NCBI GenBank assembly: GCA_030550225.1
Contig: JAUQPV010000032.1
Location: forward strand, 1 to 15,386
Direction: 5' to 3'
DNA: 15,386 nucleotides
From: Acidobacteriota bacterium
Lineage (GTDB): Bacteria; Acidobacteriota; HRBIN11
Below the pieces are notes generated by a model. The model ran no database searches and was not told the DNA's origin. It saw nothing but the letters and a program-made list of their open reading frames with translations. Below are positions 7,884 through 13,347 of the stretch, piece by piece (positions within the stretch are counted from its first letter, which is position 1; each line of letters starts with the position of its first letter). The translations under genes were made by a program, and so were the position numbers.

Positions 7884-7892
7884 TGGTACAAT
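7884..7892 (+). promoter_or_regulatory. Candidate extended -10 promoter for ilvE
   Basis: TGG followed by TACAAT (7887-7892) fits an extended -10 box just downstream of element A. A good -35 is not apparent; TTAGAT at 7862 has a 19-bp spacer. The resulting leader of about 120 nt would include the heptamer array at 7899-7926. Confidence 0.35.
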
Positions 7893-7898
7893 GGCTTC

Positions 7899-7926
7899 GG
7901 TCTTGGGTGCTGGGTGTTTGGTCCTT
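7899..7926. repeat. Short heptamer array upstream of ilvE
   Basis: Four consecutive heptamers: GGTCTTG, GGTGCTG, GGTGTTT, GGTCCTT. It belongs to the same family as the arrays inside elements A and B but lacks the conserved flanks. It lies about 90 bp before the ilvE start. Confidence 0.6.
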
Positions 7927-8018
7927 CGGGGACAGGGGTCGGGACATCCCGGGTCTGTGGCCCGACTCCGAAGGCCCGATACCCAGCCTCCGAATCCCGG
8001 TGACCGAGGAGAGGGGCT

Positions 8019-8945
8019 ATGACGGATTTTCCGGGTAAGACCGAATGGATATGGATGAATGGAGAGCTGGTCCGGTGGGAAGACGCCAAGATCCACATCG
8101 CTTCCCACGTCGTCCACTACGGTTCGGCCATCTTTGAGGGTATCCGGGCTTACAAGACGCCTCGCGGCACGGCCGTCTTCCGGTTAGACGCCCACCTGGA
8201 ACGGATGTATTACTCCTGCAAGATCTACCGCATGGACGTCCCCTATCCGATGGAGACCCTCCGTCAGGCTATCCTCGACCTGATTCGGAAAAACCAGGTC
8301 GAAGAGTGTTACATCCGGCCCATCGTGTATCGCGGGTATGGGGCGTTGGGCGTAGACCCGGCGGGATGCCCCGTGGACGTCGCCATCCTGACGTGGAAAT
8401 GGGGCAAGTACTTGGGCGACGAGGCCTTGCAACGGGGCGTGGACGTCATCGTCAGTTCGTGGTTCCGGAACGCCCCTAACACGACGCCTTCCTTGGCGAA
8501 GGCGGCGGCCAATTACATGAACGCTCAACTGATCAAGCTGGAAGCCAAGCACCGGAATCGAATTGAGGGGATCGCCTTAGATGTCCACGGCTTTGTCAGC
8601 GAGGGGAGCGGAGAAAACCTCTTCCTGGTCTATAAGGGTACGCTCTATACGCCTGCCCTGGCTTCGTCGATTTTGTTTGGCATTACGCGAGATTCGGTCA
8701 TCACGCTGGCCCGAGACCTGAACATCCCCGTCGTCGAGACCTGGATCCCCCGGGAAATGCTGTATATCGCCGACGAAGTCTTCCTGACGGGGACGGCCGC
8801 CGAGATTACCCCCGTGCGGTCCATCGACGACATCGTCGTCGGCCGGGGCGAGCCCGGGGAGGTGACTCGCCGGATCCAAGACGCCTTCTTTGGCCTCATC
8901 CAAGGCCGGTGGCCCGACCGATACCAGTGGTTGACATACGTATAA
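8019..8945 (+). CDS. ilvE: Branched-chain-amino-acid aminotransferase
   Basis: A fold-type IV PLP enzyme that transfers amino groups between branched-chain amino acids and 2-oxoglutarate, the last step of Leu, Ile and Val synthesis. The 308-residue product has the N-terminal WMNGELVRWEDAKIHIASH, the loop YGSAIFEGIRAY, substrate-pocket residues around YIRPIVYRG, the PLP-lysine motif SLAKAAANYMNAQL with Lys161, the SEGSGENLF segment and FLTGTAAEITPV. This pattern fits IlvE better than D-amino-acid transaminase or aminodeoxychorismate lyase. A GGAGAGG five to eleven bases before the ATG supports the start. Its last codons carry a TTGACA that probably serves pilT. Confidence 0.93.
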   Translation: MTDFPGKTEWIWMNGELVRWEDAKIHIASHVVHYGSAIFEGIRAYKTPRGTAVFRLDAHLERMYYSCKIYRMDVPYPMETLRQAILDLIRKNQVEECYIRPIVYRGYGALGVDPAGCPVDVAILTWKWGKYLGDEALQRGVDVIVSSWFRNAPNTTPSLAKAAANYMNAQLIKLEAKHRNRIEGIALDVHGFVSEGSGENLFLVYKGTLYTPALASSILFGITRDSVITLARDLNIPVVETWIPREMLYIADEVFLTGTAAEITPVRSIDDIVVGRGEPGEVTRRIQDAFFGLIQGRWPDRYQWLTYV

Positions 8946-8960
8946 GGGGAGATTCAAAAT
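8931..8960 (+). promoter_or_regulatory. Candidate sigma-70 promoter for pilT-recX
   Basis: A perfect TTGACA (8931-8936) is followed after 18 bp by CAAAAT (8955-8960). The -35 lies within the last codons of ilvE. The start would be near 8967 and the leader about 155 nt, including the heptamer pair and the small hairpin described separately. Confidence 0.4.
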
Positions 8961-8963
8961 ATT

Positions 8964-9080
8964 AGGTCTTGGGTGCCAGGTCCCAAAAGATAGAGACCCT
9001 GGGTCGTAGAGAGGGGCTGAACTTATAGCCGGAAGGCTATAGGCCCTGTGCCGGGACCTGGGATCCGGTACCTGGGACCT
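8964..9080. repeat. Inverted heptamer pair upstream of pilT
   Basis: Left: AGGTCTT, GGGTGCC, AGGTCCC (8964-8984). Right: GGGACCT, GGGATCC, GGTACCT, GGGACCT (9053-9080). The two share complementary TGGGACCT/AGGTCCCA cores. The ~68 bp between them hold the hairpin at 9024-9041. Elements A and B are not otherwise resembled. Confidence 0.5.
9024..9041 (+). other. Perfect 7-bp hairpin with GGAA tetraloop
   Basis: TATAGCC, GGAA, GGCTATA: a perfect stem closed by a GNRA-type loop, in the pilT leader about 80 bases before the start codon. It is not followed by a T-run, so it is not an intrinsic terminator. The function is unknown. Confidence 0.5.
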
Positions 9081-9121
9081 ATCGAGGCGGGCCGGACTGA
9101 AACGCAGGAGAAGCAAACGGT

Positions 9122-10321
9122 ATGGAGGCTTTACACATCAACGACCTACTGCGGAAGGCCATCGAATATGGCGCTTCCGACCTCCACCTCAAGGTCGGCT
9201 CCCATCCCGTCATTCGGGTCGACGGGGACCTGCGGCCGATGCTGGAGTTCCGGCGTCTCATGCAGGAAGACACCATCGCCATGGCCTTCAGCATCATGAA
9301 CAATCGTCAGAAGCAGAAGTTTAAGGAGAACTTGGAAATCGACATCGCTTACAGCGTCCCGGGCTTGGGCCGATTTCGGGTCAACATCTTTCAGCAACGG
9401 GGTACGGTCGGACTGGTCTTGCGGATGATCCCGACCAAAATCCGCAGTATCCGGGAGTTGAACCTGCCGATCATCCTGGAAAAGCTGGCGATGGAGGAGC
9501 GGGGCCTGATCCTGTGCACGGGGACGACGGGCTCTGGTAAGTCCACGACCCTGGCGGCCATGATCGACTACATCAACACGCATCGGCGGACCCACATCAT
9601 CACGATCGAGGACCCCATCGAGTATCTCCACCGGGACAAAAAGTCTATCGTCAATCAACGGGAAGTCGGCGTGGATACTCGGTCTTTCGCCGATGCCCTC
9701 CGGAGCGCCTTGCGACAGGACCCCGACGTCATCCTCGTCGGTGAGATGCGGGACTACGAGACCATCGAGACGGCCCTGCTGGCCGCTGAAACAGGCCACT
9801 TGGTCTTCTCGACTCTTCACACCCTGGATGCGACCGAGACGATCAACCGCGTCATCTCAGTGTTCCCACCCCATCAGCAGAAGCAGATCCGCATCCAGTT
9901 GGCCAGCGTCTTGCGGGCCGTCATCTCCTTACGGTTGGTCCCGCGCGCCGACGGCAAGGGCCGAGTCCCGGCCGTCGAGATCATGATCAACACGCCGTTC
10001 ATCCGAGAGTGCATCCTGAACAAGGAGAAGACTCGCCTGATTCCCGAGGCCATCGCCGCCGGCAACGTCCAGTACGGTATGCAGACCTTTGACCAGAGCC
10101 TGTTCTTCTTGTACAAGAAGAATCTCATCACATACGAAGAAGCCCTGCGATGGGCCTCGAAACCCGATGAATTCAAGCTCCGCGTGCAGGGGATCCAGTC
10201 TACGTCGGATATCGCCCGGGAGCTCGAAGAGTCCGTCCTCAGTTATACCAGCGGCTTAGGTCTGGAAGAGACGGAAAACCCCGCTGGGGTGGACACCTCA
10301 CCGCCTCTGGACATCGAATGA
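9122..10321 (+). CDS. pilT: Type IV pilus retraction ATPase PilT
   Basis: A hexameric cytoplasmic ATPase that depolymerises type IV pili, powering twitching motility and DNA uptake. The 399-residue product begins with the PilT-type N-terminal domain (LLRKAIEYGASDLHLKVGS, VDGDLRPM). It has Walker A GTTGSGKST (134-142), the Asp box ITIEDPIEYLH, the Walker B region DPDVILVGEMRDYETIETAL (about 201-220) and the His box TGHLVFSTLHTLDATETI. It ends with the PilT-like KPDEFKLRVQGIQ plus about 40 extra residues rich in Glu and Pro. No PilB or other pilus gene is adjacent. AGGAG lies 11 bases before the ATG. The stop codon overlaps the recX start by four bases (ATGA), so translation is probably coupled. 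Confidence 0.95.
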   Translation: MEALHINDLLRKAIEYGASDLHLKVGSHPVIRVDGDLRPMLEFRRLMQEDTIAMAFSIMNNRQKQKFKENLEIDIAYSVPGLGRFRVNIFQQRGTVGLVLRMIPTKIRSIRELNLPIILEKLAMEERGLILCTGTTGSGKSTTLAAMIDYINTHRRTHIITIEDPIEYLHRDKKSIVNQREVGVDTRSFADALRSALRQDPDVILVGEMRDYETIETALLAAETGHLVFSTLHTLDATETINRVISVFPPHQQKQIRIQLASVLRAVISLRLVPRADGKGRVPAVEIMINTPFIRECILNKEKTRLIPEAIAAGNVQYGMQTFDQSLFFLYKKNLITYEEALRWASKPDEFKLRVQGIQSTSDIARELEESVLSYTSGLGLEETENPAGVDTSPPLDIE

Positions 10322-10773
10322 AGCCGCCCTTGGAAGCGGCTATCGACTACCTGCGACGATATGCCGTCACCCGATGGGAGCTAGCCCGATGGCTCTTACG
10401 GAAGGGGTATGAGCGGTCCCAGGTCCGGGACGCCCTCCAAGCCTTGGCGCGCCTTGGGTACCTGCGAGACGTCTGGGTTCTCCAGAGCCGTGTCGAGAAC
10501 GCCCAGCGGCGCCTATGGAGCCGACGCCGCACGGCCCGAGACCTTCGTCGGCGAGGCATCCCGAGGGACGTCGTTCGGAAGGCCCTGGACCGGTGGTATC
10601 CGCCGGAACGGGAATGGGAAATCTTCAAGCGATGGCTTCAACGATACCGTGGCCGGCCGGCCGCGGAGGTCGTCCGCCGGGCCCGCCAGCAGGGCTTTGC
10701 GCGTCGCTGGGTCCTTCGTTGGCAAAGCGGCGAGACGACCGGCCCCCCTGCTCCTGGGGGAGAGGCTGGGTGA
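10318..10773 (+). CDS. recX: RecX-family regulatory protein
   Basis: RecX proteins bind RecA filaments and limit recombinase activity. The 151-residue product is rich in Arg and Trp and all alpha. It carries the repeated three-helix pattern of RecX: AIDYLRRYAVTRWELARWLLRKGY, then VRDALQALARLGYLRDVWVL (first repeat), then RRTARDLRRRGIPRDVVRKAL (second repeat), then a weaker third (EIFKRWLQRYRGRPAAEVVRRARQQGFA). The last ~12 residues (Gly/Pro-rich) lie beyond the domain. The ATG overlaps the pilT stop. recA is not in the window, so the assignment rests on the fold pattern alone. Confidence 0.8.
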   Translation: MKPPLEAAIDYLRRYAVTRWELARWLLRKGYERSQVRDALQALARLGYLRDVWVLQSRVENAQRRLWSRRRTARDLRRRGIPRDVVRKALDRWYPPEREWEIFKRWLQRYRGRPAAEVVRRARQQGFARRWVLRWQSGETTGPPAPGGEAG

Positions 10774-10863
10774 ATCGGCAGATAGGCCGTTCGGCAAATG
10801 GTCCGAAAAGCCCTGGGGCCGCTCCTTGCCCATCTGGGGCTTATGTGCCTATCTGCCGGATGG
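10773..10863. repeat. Octamer inverted-repeat element after recX
   Basis: Left arm about 10773-10800 (GAATCGGC, AGATAGGC, CGTTCGGC, AAATGGTC), right arm about 10826-10863. CGGCAGATAGGC at 10776-10787 is perfectly complementary to 10847-10858. The left arm begins at the recX stop codon and the right arm runs straight into the truncated heptamer element that follows. Confidence 0.6.
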
Positions 10864-10871
10864 TTGAAAAA

Positions 10872-10938
10872 TCGTGCTTCCCAGGGGTCGAGAAAGACTG
10901 TTCCGACGTCATTCTCATGGGCCGAACGGCTCTGTTAG
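10872..10938 (+). repeat. Truncated third copy of the heptamer element (right end only)
   Basis: About 67 bp align without gaps to the right end of copy A (7799-7866) at roughly three quarters identity, including the end ATGGGCCGAACGGCTCTGTTAG-like segment (CCGAACGGCT at 10923-10932) and the following TTAG. The left half and the central arrays are missing here and replaced by the octamer element. Confidence 0.6.
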
Positions 10939-10958
10939 CCGAAGTTGCCCCCTTCAGA

Positions 10959-10974
10959 CCCTGCACATGCAGGG
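10959..10974. other. Palindrome CCCTGCACATGCAGGG
   Basis: A perfect 7-bp inverted repeat with a two-base centre between the truncated element and the next heptamer array. It could be a protein-binding operator or a small hairpin. No T-run follows. Confidence 0.4.
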
Positions 10975-11110
10975 CCTGGGTATTGGGTCCCTGAGCCCTG
11001 AATCCCAAACACTGAGGCGCCTATCGGGCTCGGTCGATAAGTCCTGACAGCGCAGTAGCTGGCCAATCGGGTTCCACCTAACACCCAGCACCCAGGACCT
11101 AACACCGAAA
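10971..11110. repeat. Inverted heptamer arrays upstream of the thioredoxin gene
   Basis: Left: CTGGGTATTGGGTCCC-type heptamers at 10971-10995. Right: ACCTAAC, ACCCAGC, ACCCAGG, ACCTAAC, ACCGAAA (11076-11110), ending eight bases before the ribosome-binding site. The arms are partly complementary around an 80-bp centre. With the octamer element, the truncated copy and the palindrome, this accounts for most of the 355-bp gap after recX. Confidence 0.6.
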
Positions 11111-11128
11111 GATCGATGGAGGCCGTCC

Positions 11129-11683
11129 GTGGGTAAGAAGACGTGGACTTTGGGGATCCTTACCATGGCGATCGCCTTGGCGACGGGTCTCGGCGGGATC
11201 GCCTGCAAAAGGAACTCTTCCTCCCGTGACTCGAATGCCCAGAGCGGTCCACCCCTTCCTCAGAGTGTCCCATTGAAGGACTTGAACGGTCAGACTGTAT
11301 CGCTGGACTCGTTTGCAGGAAAGGCCCTGCTTATCAACTTCTGGGCCTCCTGGTGTGGTCCCTGTAAGGAAGAGATGCCGGACCTCCAGCGGCTCTATGA
11401 CCGGTGGAAGGACCAGGGCCTGGTCGTCATCGGGATTTCGGTCGACGCCTCTTTGGAGGACGCAAAGAAGTTCGTGGAGGAACACAAGTTTTCATACCCC
11501 ATCTTTTGGGATGGGGACGACGGCCCGGCCGCGAAGGCCTTCGGCGGCATCGTAGCCCTGCCGACGACCTTTCTATACGATCGTCAGGGCTTCCGGGTCC
11601 GTCGTATCATCGGCCCCCAAAGCCTAAAAGAGTTCGAAGCGATGGTCCGACCCCTGATCGAGGGCAATCGGGCAATGAGGTAG
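11129..11683 (+). CDS. TlpA/ResA-type thiol-disulfide oxidoreductase, likely lipoprotein
   Basis: A membrane-anchored thioredoxin-fold protein acting outside the cytoplasm, usually reducing disulfides in apocytochrome c or other secreted proteins. The 184-residue product has a basic start (KK), a hydrophobic segment at about 6-24 and a lipobox-like LGGIAC with Cys26 as the likely lipid anchor. A Ser/Asn-rich tether follows, then the AhpC/TSA-Redoxin type thioredoxin domain: INFWASWCGPCKEEMP with the redox pair Cys76/Cys79, GISVDAS, and the cis-proline motif ALPTTF (Pro145). The GTG start at 11129 has GGAGG seven bases before it. No cytochrome maturation gene is adjacent, so the partner is unknown. 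Its final codons (EGNRAMR) are made of octamer repeat units. Confidence 0.9.
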   Translation: MGKKTWTLGILTMAIALATGLGGIACKRNSSSRDSNAQSGPPLPQSVPLKDLNGQTVSLDSFAGKALLINFWASWCGPCKEEMPDLQRLYDRWKDQGLVVIGISVDASLEDAKKFVEEHKFSYPIFWDGDDGPAAKAFGGIVALPTTFLYDRQGFRVRRIIGPQSLKEFEAMVRPLIEGNRAMR

Positions 11684-11741
11684 TAAGGTAGGTGGGCGAT
11701 TCGGCAGATGGGCCGATAGGCCGTTTGGCAGGTGGGCGGTG
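11662..11741. repeat. Ten-unit octamer array overlapping the thioredoxin gene 3' end (left arm)
   Basis: Ten octamers in perfect register: GGGCAATC, GGGCAATG, AGGTAGTA, AGGTAGGT, GGGCGATT, CGGCAGAT, GGGCCGAT, AGGCCGTT, TGGCAGGT, GGGCGGTG. Positions 2-3 are GG in all ten, position 4 is C in eight and position 6 is always a purine. The first two and a half units encode the C-terminus and stop codon of the thioredoxin gene. Confidence 0.7.
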
Positions 11742-11942
11742 GCAACTCCAAGGGGTTGCTCGCAAGAATCGGGGGCCGTCATTGGCCTGGGTACTGCCGG
11801 TAACGGGGCTTTCCCAGACGGGGGACATCGCTGGGAGCGCGGTCCCCGCATAGAGGGACGTCCAGGGGACGATGCACGTCGGAGTGGTGTTTACAGGGGA
11901 AGTGACGCCGTCGTGCCTCAAGCCAGAGGCCTGCCTCAACTG

Positions 11943-11986
11943 CCTATCAGCCCATCTGCCGACCTGCCCAACTGCCTTATTGCCCC
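11943..11986. repeat. Octamer array, right arm of the convergent element
   Basis: 11943-11962 is the inverted complement of 11701-11720 at 19 of 20 positions (13 of them contiguous and perfect). The array continues through CCAACTGC and CTTATTGC, into the stop codon of the leftward asparaginase gene. The two arms bracket 11742-11942, about 200 bp in which I see no gene. Confidence 0.65.
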
Positions 11987-13062
11987 TTTCCCTCATAAAG
12001 GACAGCACACTCGACAAAGCGGGGCCCCTGGTCGTCACAGACGGCCATGCGGGCGTCCCGTGTCCCCCACAGGGCCGAACACCCAAAGACCCCATCTTTG
12101 CGAAGGGCGTAGAACTTGAGTTGAAACCGGGGTCGTCCCTGATCGTCCAAGAGGCGTTTCTCCTTCGTCGTGGCGACGACTCGGCGGAGGGCCTCGATAC
12201 AGGCGTCCTTCGGGTGCATCCCCCAGCGGAGTAACTCGACGATCGTATGGGCCCCGCAAATCTTGATGTTCGCCTCGCCCCGACCCGTACTGCCCGCCGA
12301 ACCGACATCATCGTCACAGTAGAGGCCAGCCCCGATGATGGGTGAATCTCCGACACGACCTGGAATTTTAAAGGCCAGGCCGCTGGTCGACGTGGCCGCC
12401 GCCAGATGCCCCTGGAGGTCCAAGGCGCTCACATGAATCGTCCCGTAGGGACGGTCGTCCAGGACGTCTCGCTGTTCCGGTTCCAGGTAATTATCCCCAG
12501 GGTTCAATCGGTCCCGCCATTCGAGCCACCGCTGGCGGGATTCCGGCGTGAGCAGGTCTTCATGCGAAAAGCCATACTCGAGGGCGAACCGATGGGCGCC
12601 CTCACCGACCAAGAAGATATGGTCCGTCCGCTCCATGATGACCCGGGCGACGGCCGAGGGCGTCTTAATGCCTTGGAGGGCCCCCACAGCGCCGGCCCGC
12701 CAAGTCCGCCCGTCCATGACGGCGGCGTCCAGCTCGACGACGCCCAAGGCATTCGGGAGACCGCCGTAGCCGACGGTATTGTCGTTGGGGTCGAGTTCGT
12801 TGATCTGGACCCCGGCGAGGACGGCCTCCAGGGCCGGCTGGCCGGCTTTCATCAGTTCGTAGGCTCGCTGAACGGCCTGAAGGCCGTTGAAGCTGGCGAT
12901 GGCGACGGGGCCCCGGGGAGGACCCTCATATCGCCAGGGTCGGTCCGGAAAGCGAACGGCATCGGCCGGTTTGGACCGGGACGTTCGGTCGACGACCCAC
13001 CGAGCGGGGAATAGGCTTCCGAAGCCCGCCATCGTTTGGATAAAACGTCGGCGTGTCCACAT
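11977..13062 (-). CDS. N4-(beta-N-acetylglucosaminyl)-L-asparaginase / isoaspartyl-peptidase family Ntn-hydrolase, Tat-exported
   Basis: An Ntn-hydrolase of the asparaginase-2 family (glycosylasparaginase, isoaspartyl aminopeptidase, type III asparaginase), made as a precursor that cleaves itself before a Thr nucleophile. The 361-residue product begins MWTRRRFIQTMAGF, a twin-arginine signal, so it is probably exported folded. The predicted nucleophile is Thr208 in PYGTIHVSALD. Substrate-binding segments follow: TSTSGLAFKIPGRVGDSP (Arg236, Asp239), IIGAGLYCDDDVG and STGRGE. The residue before Thr208 is Gly, as in the plant-type/EcAIII branch, while the downstream KIPGRVGDSPIIGAG is glycosylasparaginase-like, so exact substrate is uncertain. 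The ATG at 13062 is preferred over 13092 because GGGAGGGG precedes it. It lies downstream of the agmatinase gene in the same direction, with element B between. Confidence 0.87.
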   Translation of the reverse strand: MWTRRRFIQTMAGFGSLFPARWVVDRTSRSKPADAVRFPDRPWRYEGPPRGPVAIASFNGLQAVQRAYELMKAGQPALEAVLAGVQINELDPNDNTVGYGGLPNALGVVELDAAVMDGRTWRAGAVGALQGIKTPSAVARVIMERTDHIFLVGEGAHRFALEYGFSHEDLLTPESRQRWLEWRDRLNPGDNYLEPEQRDVLDDRPYGTIHVSALDLQGHLAAATSTSGLAFKIPGRVGDSPIIGAGLYCDDDVGSAGSTGRGEANIKICGAHTIVELLRWGMHPKDACIEALRRVVATTKEKRLLDDQGRPRFQLKFYALRKDGVFGCSALWGTRDARMAVCDDQGPRFVECAVLYEGKGQ

Positions 13063-13103
13063 GAGGCGCCCCTCCCTGTCTGCCCAAGGCAATGGCTAAC
13101 GCC

Positions 13104-13115
13104 TAAGGGCCCTTA
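13104..13115. other. Perfect 12-bp palindrome TAAGGGCCCTTA
   Basis: It lies 42 bp upstream of the asparaginase start and four bases from the end of element B. It could be an operator. Only the symmetry supports it. Confidence 0.3.
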
Positions 13116-13119
13116 TCCA

Positions 13120-13344
13120 AGCCGTTCGGCCCTTGAGGATGGCGTCGGGACGGCCTTTCCCATTGCCCGGAAAGCACGGTGTTTCAGACAGAATGGGTGT
13201 TGGGTTCTTGAAAAAAAGGGACCTAACACCTAACACCGAGCACCCAGCACCCAGAACCCAACACCCAACACCCAGCACCGAGCACCGATTTTTCGAAGGG
13301 TCGGAAAAGCTGAATCCATGCGGGTTTTCACGAACCGAACGGCT
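13120..13344 (-). repeat. Heptamer-containing intergenic element, complete copy B (inverted)
   Basis: A 225-bp element bounded by AGCCGTTCGG (13120-13129) and CCGAACGGCT (13335-13344), an exact 10-bp inverted terminal repeat. Reverse-complemented, it aligns end to end with copy A at 7653-7858. Its main array has ten heptamers in register (13221-13290), every one starting ACC: ACCTAAC twice, ACCGAGC, ACCCAGC, ACCCAGA, ACCCAAC twice, ACCCAGC, ACCGAGC, ACCGATT. The short array has two. 13194-13208 pairs perfectly with 13253-13267. The T7/A7 run is conserved. In the direction of transcription it starts three bases after the agmatinase stop codon. Confidence 0.75.
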
Positions 13345-13347
13345 GTG

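Noticed and set aside
13194..13290. CRISPR array
   Set aside because: The units are 7 bp, contiguous and degenerate, with no spacers of constant length and no cas genes.
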